DNA from: Cereibacter ovatus
GTDB taxonomy: Bacteria; Pseudomonadota; Alphaproteobacteria; Rhodobacterales; Rhodobacteraceae
Direction of reading: 5' to 3'
Assembly (NCBI RefSeq): GCF_900207575.1
Contig: NZ_OAOQ01000008.1
Location: 62,001-126,000 of the forward strand
DNA length: 64,000 nt
In this document: positions 50,713-60,814 of the stretch, in pieces
Layout: each line of letters begins with the position of its first letter
Numbering within the stretch: the first letter of the stretch is position 1
Translations under genes and position numbers: made by a program
The notes under the pieces: model-generated
Database searches by the model: none
Seen by the model: the letters and a program-made list of their open reading frames with translations, nothing else
Told to the model about the DNA's origin: nothing

Positions 50713-52407
50713 TCAGGCGGCGTCGGTGCGGCGGAACCCGTCGTCGAGCGAATCCCCGTCAGAGGTATCCGCCAGATCGAAGGCAAAGCCACCTTTCGTC
50801 AGCGGCGCCTTCGTGCGGGATGCAAGCGCCTTTGGCGCCGCGCTGGCCGCCGGCGTCGGTCGCCGCGCGGGTGAGGGTGCCGTGGTGGTGGTGGGGCGGG
50901 GCGTCTCGGCCGGGGCGGTGCCCAGCCGGAAATAGCCGACCGCGCGTTCCAACCCTTCGGCCTGACCCGACAATGTCTCGGACCCGGCCGCCAGTTCGCC
51001 TGCCGCCGAGGTCGCCTGCTGCGTCACGGTGTCAAGCTGCTGGATCGCCATCGAAACCTGCTGCGCACCCAGCGAAAGTTCGCGCGAGGTGACCGAGATC
51101 CCGCTGACCAGCGCCGAGGTCGATTCGATCTCGGGGACCAGATGCGTCAGCATCTCGCCGGCCGCGCTGGCGGTGCGCACCGTGCGCGCCGACAGATCCG
51201 AGATTTCGGCCGCCGCCTGCTGGCTGCGTTCGGCCAGTTTGCGCACCTCGGAGGCCACAACGGCGAAACCGCGGCCATGCTCGCCCGCCCGCGCCGCCTC
51301 GACCGCGGCATTCAGCGCCAGAAGATCGGTCTGGCGGGCGATTTCCTGCACCACCATGATCCGGTCGGCGATGGCCTGCATCGCAGAGACCGCCTCCGCC
51401 ACGGCCTGACCCGAGGCACGGGCGTTTTCGGCCGATCTGCGGGCCATCACTTCGGTGCTGGCGGCGTTTTCGGCGCTTTGGCGGATGTTGGCAGCCATCT
51501 GTTCCACCGAGGCCGAGGCCTGTTCGGTCGCCGCCGCCTGTTCCTGCGCGCCTTGCGACAGTTCTTCCGAGGTGCTGGCCATGCCGGCACTGCCCCGACC
51601 CACGTCGCGCGCTGACGCGCCGACCGTGCTGACAACCTCGCGCAGTTTCAGCACCATCGCGTTGTTGCTGCGCAGAAGGTCGCCGATCTCATCGCGAGAG
51701 GTGACGGTGGCGGTGTGGCTTAGATCGCCCTCGGCCACGCGGCGCGACAGATCCAGCGCCTGCGCCAGCCCGCGGCCGATGGCGCGGACGATCCAGATCG
51801 CCGCCCCGCCGCCCAGAAGAAAGGCAATCGCCATCGCCCCCGTCAACTGGGCCAGCGCGCTGTCATGCAGGCTTTGTGCCGCGGCGTTGGCCTCGGACAC
51901 ATGCTGGATCTGGGCGTCGCGGATCTGGCGCACGATGGTCATGCGATCGACAAGGGCGCGCTGCGCGTCGGGATCGTTCAGCAGCCGGGTTGCCGCGGCG
52001 GTATCGCCTTGTTTCGACAGCGCAAGAACCGTGTCGGTCACCTTGCGCGCTTCGGTATTGGCGGCGCCATAGCGGGCCAGCAGCGCCTTGTCATCGGGCT
52101 GCGTGGCCAGGTTTTCCAGATCGGCCACCGAATTGGCCCGCGCCTTGCGGGCCTGGGCAAGGTCGTCTTCGTGCAGTTTTCTGGCCGATTCGTCGGGTGC
52201 GAGCACATGGTCGCGCAGTGCCGCGGCGGCGTGTTCCTGTTCGGTCGCGATACGTTCGGCCAGCAGCGCCATGCGGAATTCGACCTTGGTCAGTTGGCCG
52301 ATCCGGTCGCTGAGATCGTTCATGCGCTGGATCGAAAAGCCCACGGCCAGTGCAAACAGCAGGAAAACAAAGCCGAATGCAGCGATGAGCTTCAGTTTGA
52401 TCGACAT
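50713..52407 (-). CDS. Methyl-accepting chemotaxis protein
   Basis: 564 residues. One membrane helix (about 5-25), a four-helix-bundle-type periplasmic sensor (about 30-185), a second helix (about 188-210), a HAMP domain and a long signalling coiled coil. The hairpin tip ([44 protein letters not shown], shown here by its ends at about 355-400) is the conserved CheA/CheW contact. The tail is Pro/Thr/Ala-rich and lacks an NWETF-type CheR site. The ligand is unknown. No other chemotaxis genes lie nearby. Confidence 0.88.
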   Translation of the reverse strand: MSIKLKLIAAFGFVFLLFALAVGFSIQRMNDLSDRIGQLTKVEFRMALLAERIATEQEHAAAALRDHVLAPDESARKLHEDDLAQARKARANSVADLENLATQPDDKALLARYGAANTEARKVTDTVLALSKQGDTAAATRLLNDPDAQRALVDRMTIVRQIRDAQIQHVSEANAAAQSLHDSALAQLTGAMAIAFLLGGGAAIWIVRAIGRGLAQALDLSRRVAEGDLSHTATVTSRDEIGDLLRSNNAMVLKLREVVSTVGASARDVGRGSAGMASTSEELSQGAQEQAAATEQASASVEQMAANIRQSAENAASTEVMARRSAENARASGQAVAEAVSAMQAIADRIMVVQEIARQTDLLALNAAVEAARAGEHGRGFAVVASEVRKLAERSQQAAAEISDLSARTVRTASAAGEMLTHLVPEIESTSALVSGISVTSRELSLGAQQVSMAIQQLDTVTQQATSAAGELAAGSETLSGQAEGLERAVGYFRLGTAPAETPRPTTTTAPSPARRPTPAASAAPKALASRTKAPLTKGGFAFDLADTSDGDSLDDGFRRTDAA

Positions 52408-52605
52408 CGGAAGGTTCCTTCACTCGGAAAGGATCGTGTTGGCCCGGCGCGGCAAGGCGGACACCGGACCGGGCAAAGCACATGTGACAGGGGAGGGTTC
52501 TGCATCGGGCGCAGGTGTCCCCATGTGCCTTTCATGCGCCCCGAGGTTTAACAAATCCTCACGGCGACAGGGATTCGGGTGGGCTTTTGCGTCGCAGGGC
52601 CTGCG

Positions 52606-53460
52606 TCAGCCGGCCGGGCTTTCGGCGCGATCCAGCGCGGCCGCGATCTGTGCGCGTTCATCCGCGGCTGCGGCGGCCAGCACCCGCCGCAGCCGGTGCC
52701 GCCCATAGCCGCGCGACGGATCTGCAATCCGGTCAAGGACTTGCGCCAAGGGCAGCACGGGGTGATGGGCGCCTTCGGGGCGCGTGCGCAGCAGGGCTTC
52801 GCGCAGCAGGGGGGGGTTGGTGGCGAAGGTCCGGGGGCGGAAATCGCGGGGCAGGGCGCGGGCAAGATCAAGCGCCGTCGCCGGGTGGCGAAGGGCGGCG
52901 CCGGCCAGAACCGCCTCGTCGTTCAGCCGTCGCAGGCCAAGGGCAAGCGCCTGTTGCCGAATTCCGGCCATCCGGTCGATCAGCGCGGCCGTGGCGAACA
53001 CTACCGGAAACAGGCACCCCGCCCGCGGATCAAGCCCAAGCCGGTCCAGCCCGCGCGAATATTTCGGCGCCTCGTCATGCAGGCCAAGCCGCACGGCGCC
53101 GGCCTCGGCCGCGGGGTGGCGGGCCAGATCGACCAGCCGCCGCAGCGCCTGCCCAAGGAAAAGCACGTCGTTTTCGATCAGAAGGTGGCGGTCGGCCTTG
53201 GGCAGCGCGTTGCGCGCCAGATACAGGCACAGGTCGCCGCAGCGCCACGCCCAATCATCGGGCAAGCCGGCAAAGCCCAGACCGGCCAGCCGGTCGCGGG
53301 TCAGGGCCAGGGTCGCAAAGCCGTCCTGTTCGGCATCGGCGCGGGCCTCGTTCACCACCAGAACCGGGCTGATCCCGGTGTCGTCCCGGATCACGCGGGC
53401 AAGGTCACGCTCGATCGGGCCGACCGTGCGGCACCTGACAAGGATTGCGGTTTTATCCAT
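52606..53460 (-). CDS. Conserved hypothetical protein, possibly glycosyltransferase-like
   Basis: 284 residues, not recognised. It opens with a hydrophobic strand and basic loop (KTAILVRCRTVG) and has ADRHLLIENDVLFLGQAL in the middle, where END could be a DxD-like metal site of a GT-A fold. The C-terminal third is Arg/Ala-rich helical. There is no signal peptide or membrane helix. ATG 53460 has CAGGG 6 bases upstream; a TTG six bases earlier is less likely. It stands between the chemoreceptor and the ygiB-like gene, all in one direction. A sugar-transfer role is only a guess. Confidence 0.6.
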   Translation of the reverse strand: MDKTAILVRCRTVGPIERDLARVIRDDTGISPVLVVNEARADAEQDGFATLALTRDRLAGLGFAGLPDDWAWRCGDLCLYLARNALPKADRHLLIENDVLFLGQALRRLVDLARHPAAEAGAVRLGLHDEAPKYSRGLDRLGLDPRAGCLFPVVFATAALIDRMAGIRQQALALGLRRLNDEAVLAGAALRHPATALDLARALPRDFRPRTFATNPPLLREALLRTRPEGAHHPVLPLAQVLDRIADPSRGYGRHRLRRVLAAAAADERAQIAAALDRAESPAG

Positions 53461-53517
53461 CGGCAACCCTGGCCTGGCCCGTGCTGCCGGCCAAGATCCC
53501 CCGGCAGGCAGGCGCCA

Positions 53518-54096
53518 TCAGCCGCCCACGCCGGGCCGCGCGGCCGCGCTGCTGCCAAAGCCCCCGCGCGAGGCGACGGTGGCGGCGGTCATCGGCGCCT
53601 TGCCCATCGTGGTCGGCGGCTTGGTGAACTGGCTGGCATCCATCCGGCCCTTGCCGGAATTGCTGGAAAGGGTGCTGCTGCCGGTCGCATTGGTGAACCG
53701 CCCGTCCGAGGTGCGGTAAAGCGGCTGTGACCGCGCCATGCCGCCGCCCAACATGCTGCCGATCAGATAGCCGGTCAGCAGCGGCATGAAGATGCTGCCC
53801 AGCCCGCTGCCGCCGGTGGCCTCTTGTTCGTTGCCGCAGTTGCCGGCGCCGTGCTGTTCCTCGCAGACCTGAAGGCTGTCATAGCGCGGCGCGGATTCGA
53901 CATGCAGCGCCTGTGCTTCCGCAAAGGCCGCGTCGCATTCGGCGGTCGAGATCCGCCCGCCGGCCTCGGCCACCTGACGGCAGGACTCGAGGCTGGGAAA
54001 GGCTTCGGCATCCACCTGTTCCTCGCGGCAGCCGGCCAGCGCGAAGGCACTGGCCCCAAGGATGGCAAGCACCGCGGTTCTTGAACGCTGTCTCAT
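53518..54096 (-). CDS. YgiB/DUF1190-type lipoprotein
   Basis: 192 residues. The lipobox ALAGC ends the signal peptide, and the mature chain has the DUF1190 pattern with paired Cys residues (SCRQVAEAGG..STAECDAAF and CEEQHGAGNCG). A Gly/Ser/Thr-rich tail follows. In E. coli ygiB is linked to ygiC, as here: the upstream YgiC-type gene ends 4 bp before this start. Function of the family is unknown. Confidence 0.75.
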   Translation of the reverse strand: MRQRSRTAVLAILGASAFALAGCREEQVDAEAFPSLESCRQVAEAGGRISTAECDAAFAEAQALHVESAPRYDSLQVCEEQHGAGNCGNEQEATGGSGLGSIFMPLLTGYLIGSMLGGGMARSQPLYRTSDGRFTNATGSSTLSSNSGKGRMDASQFTKPPTTMGKAPMTAATVASRGGFGSSAAARPGVGG

Positions 54097-54100
54097 GGTG

Positions 54101-55339
54101 TTATCCCCTTTCGTCGGTTTCGACGATATGCGGCTTGAACCGCGACAGATCCTGCGTGATGCGCAAGCGGTCTTCGCGCAGGCCCATCCCGGCGCAGGTC
54201 TCGCCCACGATCCAGGCGCCGATCACCGGGCGAAAGCCGTCGAAGACCGGCAACGGCCGATAGCCCTGCACGATCTTTGGATGCGCGCCATAGATGTCGG
54301 CGGGCGAGGACTCGGTCAGGCGGCCGGCCTCGATGATCGAGACCGACGCCCCTTCGCGCGAGAACAGCGGCTTGACCACATGACCGGCCGCCAGTTGATC
54401 GGCCACCCGGCCGAAGGCATCCGCGACCGCCGCCGCAGGCCCGCCGCGCCCCGACAAGGCATCCGCCACGTCGGTTTCGAAAAAGGCGGGCAACAGGTTC
54501 GGGTGGCCTTCGAACATCTGCCACAGCACCGGCAGCAGCCCCTTGTTCGACACCACCGCCTTCCATGCCGGTTCCAGCATCAGACAGCCCGCGCCGCCCA
54601 GATGGCGGGCGTAATCGTCGCGCAGCAGGTCTTCCCACGGATAAAGCTTGAACAGGATGCCGATCACCCGATCCTCGGCATCCAGAAACTGCCCTTCGGT
54701 GCTGAGGGCGATCTTTTCCAGATCGGTGTAATGCGCGCCCAGATCGGCCTCGCGCGCGGCCCAGCCCATGGTCTCGACCGTGGCGTAATCCTCGGGGTTG
54801 CCGGCGATGGCGGTGAAATGCAGGTCGGTGCCCGGCGCGAACAGCGCGCGAAAGCGGTCCACCAGCGCCTCGTGGATGCCGTTGAACTGGTCGGTGCCCG
54901 CCGGCAGCACGCCAAGGGCCAACTGATCTTCCAGCCAGCCCCACTGGAACGAGGCGCTTTCGTAAAGCGAGGTCGGCGTATCGGCGTTGTATTCCAGCAG
55001 CTTGGCGGGGCCGGTGCCGTCATAGGCCAGATCCATCCGGCCATAGATCTCGGGATCGCCGCGCCGCCAGCTTTCGGCCACAAGGTCGCGATGGGCCTCG
55101 GGGATGGCCAGCCGGTCCATCAGGTCTTCGCTGTCCACGATCCGGGCCACCGCCTCGCGGCACATGGCATGAAGTTCGGTCGCGGGGTCTTCGATGTCGT
55201 CTTCGATCTGGCGCAGCGTGAACGCATAGGCCGAGCTTTCATCCCAATAGGGCTCGCCGTGCATGTCGGCAAAGGTAAAGCCAAGCTCAGCGGCCTTCGC
55301 GCGCCAGTCGGGGCGCTCGGGGTATGCGATCCTGCGCAA
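54101..55339 (-). CDS. YgiC/glutathionylspermidine-synthase-type ATP-grasp protein
   Basis: 412 residues of the glutathionylspermidine synthase pre-ATP-grasp family. Conserved features include YWDESSAYAFT near the start, GRMDLAYDG, LLEYNADTPTSLYE and the C-terminal GAWIVGETCAGMGLRED. It probably forms an amide bond with ATP, but YgiC-type proteins have no proven substrate. The start is TTG 55339, chosen because a strong GGAGG lies 7 bases upstream and the family N-terminus begins there; longer ATG readings are Arg/Pro-rich. It is paired with the lipoprotein gene downstream. Confidence 0.82.
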   Translation of the reverse strand: MRRIAYPERPDWRAKAAELGFTFADMHGEPYWDESSAYAFTLRQIEDDIEDPATELHAMCREAVARIVDSEDLMDRLAIPEAHRDLVAESWRRGDPEIYGRMDLAYDGTGPAKLLEYNADTPTSLYESASFQWGWLEDQLALGVLPAGTDQFNGIHEALVDRFRALFAPGTDLHFTAIAGNPEDYATVETMGWAAREADLGAHYTDLEKIALSTEGQFLDAEDRVIGILFKLYPWEDLLRDDYARHLGGAGCLMLEPAWKAVVSNKGLLPVLWQMFEGHPNLLPAFFETDVADALSGRGGPAAAVADAFGRVADQLAAGHVVKPLFSREGASVSIIEAGRLTESSPADIYGAHPKIVQGYRPLPVFDGFRPVIGAWIVGETCAGMGLREDRLRITQDLSRFKPHIVETDERG

Positions 55340-55545
55340 GTCTGGTCCTCCGTTTCCCCCCAGATAGGCACGAGGGGGCGGCCTGCGAAAGGGGGGATGA
55401 CCTGCGACCGGATGGAACGGCCCGGCCCCGCGGGCCGGATTTTTTCTCGTCGGGGCAGAAAATGACGCCGTAAGAACCCGTTTACGGTCACGGGATAGGA
55501 CTGATGGGATGGGCGAAAGCCTGACGATTCCGAAGGACGGGTGGA

Positions 55546-58500
55546 ATGAGCACGACATTCAAGGTCTTCTACCTTGGAACCCTGACAGACCTTGACACGT
55601 CTGAAGGCAGCCAGATCGCCGAAAACAAGACTGCCCTGACCGGGATGACGATCGGCAGTATCGACGATCCGCTGTCCAACCGGGTGCAGACATTCTCGCC
55701 CGGGTCGACCGGCTATGGCGGCGGAACCGCCAGCGCCTATGACACCAACAATTATCTGTCCAATGACACCTTCCGCATCAACGGCGGTGCCGATCAGTAT
55801 TTCGATTCCAGCGTGGCCTATACGGCCACGATCACCTATGCCGATGGCACCACCGCCAGCCTCAGCGGCGTGGGCATCATTCAGGACAAGTCCGGCAAGA
55901 CCTATCTTGTCCCGCAGACCACCTACGACGCCGACCAGATCCTGCTAGAGGCGAAGGCGATCCAGTCGATCACCTTTGGCAGCTACATTCCCAACACCGC
56001 GAACGATGTGGGCTGGGCACTGGCGGCCGATCGTGACGCGGGCGACGGCTATATCACCACCGATGGCATCGTGCAGGGCACCGCGGGCAACGATTCCATC
56101 GGTGCGGGCTATGTCGATGGCGGCGGCGACAGGATCGACGGCAGCGATGGCGACAACGACACCGTCCGCGGCGGGCTGGGCAACGACACCATCAATTCCG
56201 GGCTGGGCAACGATTCGGTCATCGGCGGCGAGGGCGATGATGACGTCGATCTGGGCGCGGGCGACTACACCTTTGGCGATGCGTCGGACTGGAACACCGA
56301 GGGCGGGAATGATCTGATCCGCGGCGGGATCGGCAACGATTCCATCCTTGCCGGCGGCGGCAACGATACCGTTTACGGCGATGCCGGCAACGACACGATC
56401 TCGGGGGCATGGGGCACCGACTGGCTGTATGGCGGCGCGGGCAATGACAGCTTCATCCTGACCGACGGGCATCAGCTCGATTATATCGACGGCGGGACCG
56501 AGACCGACTCGATCGGGTTTTACACCTACCTTCAGACCTCGGGCGTCACCGTCAGCTATACCGGATCGGGCGCCGGCACCTACAGCTATAACGCCAGCGA
56601 TTCCGGCACCTTCACCGGAATCGAGGTGATCTTTGGCACCGATTACGCCGATACGGTGAACGCCGGTGCGGACAGCGCGGGGGCCGCGCTTTACGGCAAC
56701 GGCGGGGCCGACAGCCTGACCGGCGGCTCGGGTGGTGATACGCTGGATGGCGGCGCGGGCAATGACACCATCCGCGGCGGCGCCGGGGCGGATCAGATCT
56801 GGGGCGGCGCCGGCACCGACAGCCTGCTGGGCGAGGGCGACGCAGACATCTTCTGGATCGACCAGACCTCTGGCTCCGGCGATACCATCATCGGCGGCGA
56901 GACCGGAAAGGATTTCGACACGCTGTCGCTGGCCGATACGACGGGGCAGGGGGTCACGGTCACCTTTTCGGGCAGCGAGGCGGGCAGTTACCAGTTCACC
57001 AGCGGCGCCGCGGGCCAGTTCAGCCAGATCGAAGCCTTCGCGCTGGGGTCCGGGGCCGATGTTCTGAACGCCTCGGCCGCGGTGGCGTCCGTCAGCGTAT
57101 CGGCCGGCGATGGCAATGACACGCTGATCGGCGGCAGCGGCGCGGATCTGCTGGCGGGCGACGGCGGCGCCGACAGCCTGACCGGCGGCGCGGGGGCCGA
57201 TACGCTTGACGGGGGCGCGGGCAACGACACGCTGACGGGCGGCGCGGGCAACGACAGTCTGAGCGGGGGAACCGGCTCGGATTATTTCGTGATCGGTTCG
57301 AACGATGGCGTGGATACCATCATCGGCGGCGACGACAACTATGACACGGACATTATCGGCTTTGGCACGACGGCCGGCGCCCCGGGTGTGTCGGTCACCT
57401 TCAGCGGCTCAGAGAGGGGCAGTTATTCGTTTGTCGGTGGCGGCGCCGGCAGTTTCAGCCAGATCGAGGCGATAACGGGCACCGACGGGGCCGACACCAT
57501 CGACGCCTCGGCCGCGGTGGCGGCCGTCACGCTGACCGGCGGCGCGGGCGACGACGTTCTGACAGGGGGCAGCGGGGCCGACCATTTCAACGGCAATGCC
57601 GGGAATGACACGGTCAGCGGCGGCGCGGGCAACGATACGCTGAACGGAGACACCGGCAACGACGTGCTGATCGGCGGTGCGGGCGACGACTGGCTGTTGG
57701 GGGGCGACGGTGACAACACGTTGTCGGGCGGCGATGGCAACGATTACGTCAACGCCTATTCCGGATCGAACCTTGTCGATGGTGGCGCCGGAAACGACAC
57801 TATCGTGTTGGGGACGGGGCGCGATACGATCGACGGCGGCAGCGGCGCCGACAGCATCTCGGCCGGGGGCAACGATGACCGTATCGTGTTGTCGGATGGC
57901 TTTGGCGCCGACACCCTGATCGGTGGCGAGACGTTCGAGACCGCGGGCGACACGCTTGATGCCTCGGCGGTGACGACCGGGCTTGTGGTCACCATGTCCG
58001 GCGCAGAGGCGGGCACCATTTCGGACGGAACCAGCACGGCCAGCTTTTCCGAGATCGAGAACCTGACGCTGGGCGGCGGGGCCGACCTTCTCGATGCCTC
58101 GGCAAGCGGCACGGGTGTCCGCGTCGAGGGGGGCTCTGGCGCCGATACGCTGCTGGGCGGGGCCGGCGCCGATACCCTTTCGGGGGGGCTGGGCGACGAT
58201 TCGATTTCCGGCGGCGCGGGGGGCGACAATCTTGCCGGCGACGCGGGCGATGACACGCTCGTTGGCGGCGGCGGTGACGATGTCCTTGCCGGGGGCGAGG
58301 GCAACGACCTGCTGATCGGCGGTGCGGGCAACGATACGCTGGATCTGGGCGCGGATTCCGGCAGCGATACGATCGTGATCGGGCGGGGCGATGGCTTTGA
58401 CCGGGTCGACAATTTCGACATGACCCTGGATGAGGTGACGGGCCGGACCCGCGACCGGCTTGACGTTGCAACGCTGACGGACGCCGATGGCAACAGGGTC

Positions 58501-59337
58501 AGCGCCAGGGATATCCGGGTTGCCGATGATGGCGCGGGCAATGCGGTCCTGATCTTCCCCAGCGGCGAAAGTCTGCTGCTGACGGGCATCGCGCCGGGCG
58601 ATCTGACGGTCACCCGGATCAAGACGCTGGTTTCGATGGGGATTCCCTGTTTCGTGGCCGGCACGCGGATCGACACGCCGCGGGGGCCGGTCGCGGTTGA
58701 GGATCTGGCGCCCGGCGATCTGGTGATCGTGCGCGATGGCCCGCCCCAGCCGCTGCTTTGGGTGGGGGCGCGGCATGTTCCGCATCGGGCGATGCAGGCC
58801 GATTCGCGCCTGTGCCCGGTCCAGATCCGCGCCGGGGCGCTTGGCAACGGGCGGGCGGTGCAGCTGTCGGGGCAGCACTGCGTTCTGGTGCCCGAGGCCG
58901 GTGGCCGTCTTGCCCGCGCCCGCCATCTGGCGCAATGCGGCTGGGATGGGGCGCGGATCATGAAGGGGCGTCGCGGCTGCGACTATCACCACATTCTGTT
59001 GCCGCGTCATGCCCTTGTCCGGGCCGAAGGGATCTGGCTTGAATCGTTCTGGCCCGGCCCGGTGGGGTTCTGGTCGTTGGGAGACGAGGGGCAGCGGTCC
59101 CTGCTGGCCACCAACCCGAAGCTGCTTCCGGCGGTGCTGGGTTCTGTCCCGGTCGAGTCGGTCTATTCCCCGCGTGTCCGGCCGCTCTTGCCGCGGCGGG
59201 CGGTCACGCAGGGCGCCTGCCTGATCTGGCAGGCCGCCACCGCGGCGCCGGGCCGGATCGTTTCACCCTGTCAGACCGTTTCAAGGAAAAAGCGCACCAT
59301 CTCGGCCGAGGCATCCGGCCCCGTCGGGTCGGTATAA
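55546..59337 (+). CDS. Large RTX calcium-binding secreted protein with C-terminal Hint domain
   Basis: 1263 residues, no N-terminal signal peptide, as expected for type I secretion. An N-terminal region of about 170 residues is followed by many GGxGxDxL-type calcium-binding nonapeptides. Between them a module beginning with a TVTFSGSEAGSY-like strand and ending in a NASAAVA-like turn recurs four times (about residues 331, 467, 613 and 812). From about 1035 a Hint (hedgehog/intein-like) domain starts at CFVAGTRIDTPRG and includes SGQHCVLV, a pattern common in Rhodobacterales RTX proteins that may self-process. The last 22 residues overlap the convergent esterase gene by 67 bp. No secretion genes nearby. 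Confidence 0.85.
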   Translation: MSTTFKVFYLGTLTDLDTSEGSQIAENKTALTGMTIGSIDDPLSNRVQTFSPGSTGYGGGTASAYDTNNYLSNDTFRINGGADQYFDSSVAYTATITYADGTTASLSGVGIIQDKSGKTYLVPQTTYDADQILLEAKAIQSITFGSYIPNTANDVGWALAADRDAGDGYITTDGIVQGTAGNDSIGAGYVDGGGDRIDGSDGDNDTVRGGLGNDTINSGLGNDSVIGGEGDDDVDLGAGDYTFGDASDWNTEGGNDLIRGGIGNDSILAGGGNDTVYGDAGNDTISGAWGTDWLYGGAGNDSFILTDGHQLDYIDGGTETDSIGFYTYLQTSGVTVSYTGSGAGTYSYNASDSGTFTGIEVIFGTDYADTVNAGADSAGAALYGNGGADSLTGGSGGDTLDGGAGNDTIRGGAGADQIWGGAGTDSLLGEGDADIFWIDQTSGSGDTIIGGETGKDFDTLSLADTTGQGVTVTFSGSEAGSYQFTSGAAGQFSQIEAFALGSGADVLNASAAVASVSVSAGDGNDTLIGGSGADLLAGDGGADSLTGGAGADTLDGGAGNDTLTGGAGNDSLSGGTGSDYFVIGSNDGVDTIIGGDDNYDTDIIGFGTTAGAPGVSVTFSGSERGSYSFVGGGAGSFSQIEAITGTDGADTIDASAAVAAVTLTGGAGDDVLTGGSGADHFNGNAGNDTVSGGAGNDTLNGDTGNDVLIGGAGDDWLLGGDGDNTLSGGDGNDYVNAYSGSNLVDGGAGNDTIVLGTGRDTIDGGSGADSISAGGNDDRIVLSDGFGADTLIGGETFETAGDTLDASAVTTGLVVTMSGAEAGTISDGTSTASFSEIENLTLGGGADLLDASASGTGVRVEGGSGADTLLGGAGADTLSGGLGDDSISGGAGGDNLAGDAGDDTLVGGGGDDVLAGGEGNDLLIGGAGNDTLDLGADSGSDTIVIGRGDGFDRVDNFDMTLDEVTGRTRDRLDVATLTDADGNRVSARDIRVADDGAGNAVLIFPSGESLLLTGIAPGDLTVTRIKTLVSMGIPCFVAGTRIDTPRGPVAVEDLAPGDLVIVRDGPPQPLLWVGARHVPHRAMQADSRLCPVQIRAGALGNGRAVQLSGQHCVLVPEAGGRLARARHLAQCGWDGARIMKGRRGCDYHHILLPRHALVRAEGIWLESFWPGPVGFWSLGDEGQRSLLATNPKLLPAVLGSVPVESVYSPRVRPLLPRRAVTQGACLIWQAATAAPGRIVSPCQTVSRKKRTISAEASGPVGSV

Positions 59338-60377
59338 GACCCCGCCGCCGCGCCCCCGGACCAGCCGTGGCCCGCGCCCTCGATCTGCCAAAGCTCGGTC
59401 AGGGGGCGGCCGTCCGCGCCCTGCACCCGCGCCCGTCGGAAGGCACGCCCGCCTGTGGCGCGGCCCTGTTCGTGCTGGACCTGCCCGCCGGCAAAGCCCG
59501 CCGCCGCGATCACGGCCGCCCCGTTCGACGGATGCACCGTCGTGTCGGCCAGCCCGTGAAACACGATGGTCGGCACCGGCCCGCCCGCCGTGGCGCGCTG
59601 CGCGCAAGGGCGCATCCCTTCGCCGCGCATCGCGGCAAGCGCGCTTGGCAGGTCATGCGCCGCGCCATGCGGCAGGCCGGAATGAACCCCGATCGCGGCG
59701 AACAGATCGGGATGGGTGGCGCCAAGGATCGCCGCCATCGCCCCGCCCGCCGACAGGCCCGCCGCGAAGGTGCGGCCGGGGGTGACGTCGAATTCCGCGG
59801 CGATACTGCGGGCAAGGGCCGCCAGCAGCGCAGGCTCGCCGGTGTTGGCGTGCTGATCCGTGGGCCGGAACCAGTTCCAGCAGCCCTGCGCGTTGTGGCG
59901 CCGGCTTTGGTGGGGATAGATCAGGATCAGCCCGTGGCGGTCGGCCTGCGCATTCATGCCGGTGCCGCAGGCGAAATCGTCAGGGGTCTGGGTGCAGCCA
60001 TGCAGCATCAGCACGATGCCCTGCGGCCCCCCGGGGCGCGGCGCGGGCTGATACAGCCGATAGTCCCGCGCGCCATGCGGCCCGGCGAAACTGCGGCTTT
60101 CATACCGCGCGCCGGGGGCCGCCGTCGGCCGGACGCCCGGCGCGGGCCGGGGGGCGGCGCGGCTTAGCATGTCGACCACCTCGCGCAGGGGGCGGCGGCG
60201 GGGGGCGGGGGTGTCGGCCACGATCTCGGCATCCATGACGTCGGGGGCCGGCCGGGGCGGGGTCGCGTCGGCCTGACCGGCAAGGGCCGCTTGTATCGTG
60301 CGCGTCGCCTCGCCGGGTTTGCCCGCGCGGATCTGGTCAAGCGCGCGGCCCATCACCGCCGGGAAATCGATCTTCAT
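59271..60377 (-). CDS. PHB depolymerase/feruloyl-esterase-type hydrolase
   Basis: 368 residues of the esterase_phb (LpqC-like) family. After a Pro/Ala-rich N-terminal about 95 residues come VLMLHGCTQTPDDF (oxyanion region), GLSAGGAMA (nucleophile Ser in GxSxG), VFHGLADTTV (Asp region) and GAGHGWSGG (His). It should cleave short or polymeric 3-hydroxyalkanoate or aryl esters. There is no signal peptide, so it is probably intracellular. Its 3' end overlaps the RTX gene. A ribbon-helix-helix gene lies 21 bp upstream in the same direction. Confidence 0.82.
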   Translation of the reverse strand: MKIDFPAVMGRALDQIRAGKPGEATRTIQAALAGQADATPPRPAPDVMDAEIVADTPAPRRRPLREVVDMLSRAAPRPAPGVRPTAAPGARYESRSFAGPHGARDYRLYQPAPRPGGPQGIVLMLHGCTQTPDDFACGTGMNAQADRHGLILIYPHQSRRHNAQGCWNWFRPTDQHANTGEPALLAALARSIAAEFDVTPGRTFAAGLSAGGAMAAILGATHPDLFAAIGVHSGLPHGAAHDLPSALAAMRGEGMRPCAQRATAGGPVPTIVFHGLADTTVHPSNGAAVIAAAGFAGGQVQHEQGRATGGRAFRRARVQGADGRPLTELWQIEGAGHGWSGGAAAGSYTDPTGPDASAEMVRFFLETV

Positions 60378-60398
60378 GCTGCGGTCCTTCCTTGCGGC

Positions 60399-60806
60399 TT
60401 AGCGGATGCGGTCTTTCAGCGCCGCCCGGATCGCGGGCGGGGCCTGAAGCGTGCCCAGCACGGTGATCGAGCCGATGGCGGCGCGGGCAAGGTCGGCCGA
60501 GACGTCGGGCGCGATGCGCACAAGGCCCAGAACCCGCAGGTGCAGCACCTCGCCCGCGGCACGGATCTGTTCCAGTTCGGCCCGGGCCAGATCGCGCAGC
60601 CCCAGTTCCAGCGTGTGCCGCGCCACCGATTGCTGGACGGCCGCGCCCTCGGCCGCAAGCTGGTTGCGGATCGCGGTGCGGATAAAGTCGCTGCGGTTGG
60701 AATAGTAACCTTCCTGCACCAGAAGATCGATCCGGCCCAGATCGACGGGGCCAAGGTTGATCGTGATCTTTTCGCTGTCGGTCAGCCGGGGCAGGGGGTC
60801 GGTCAT
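60399..60806 (-). CDS. Ribbon-helix-helix (CopG-like) regulator
   Basis: 135 residues. The N-terminal about 50 residues form an RHH domain (KITINLGPVDLGRIDLLV, then YYSNRSDFIRTAIRNQL). The C-terminal half is a helix-rich extension of about 75 residues of unknown role. ATG 60806 has GGAG 8 bases upstream, better than ATG 60818. An inverted repeat overlaps its promoter, consistent with autoregulation. It probably controls the adjacent esterase gene. Confidence 0.78.
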   Translation of the reverse strand: MTDPLPRLTDSEKITINLGPVDLGRIDLLVQEGYYSNRSDFIRTAIRNQLAAEGAAVQQSVARHTLELGLRDLARAELEQIRAAGEVLHLRVLGLVRIAPDVSADLARAAIGSITVLGTLQAPPAIRAALKDRIR

Positions 60807-60814
60807 GCCATTCT

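Noticed and set aside
55546-58650. Regular short repeats in the RTX gene as a possible CRISPR or satellite array
   Set aside because: They encode in-frame calcium-binding nonapeptides within one long gene and vary in sequence; there are no unique spacers.
57409-59010. A 533-codon open frame antisense to the RTX gene
   Set aside because: It is a shadow of the Gly/Asp-rich repeat coding on the other strand, with Arg/Pro/Ile-rich translation, no ribosome-binding site and no family match.
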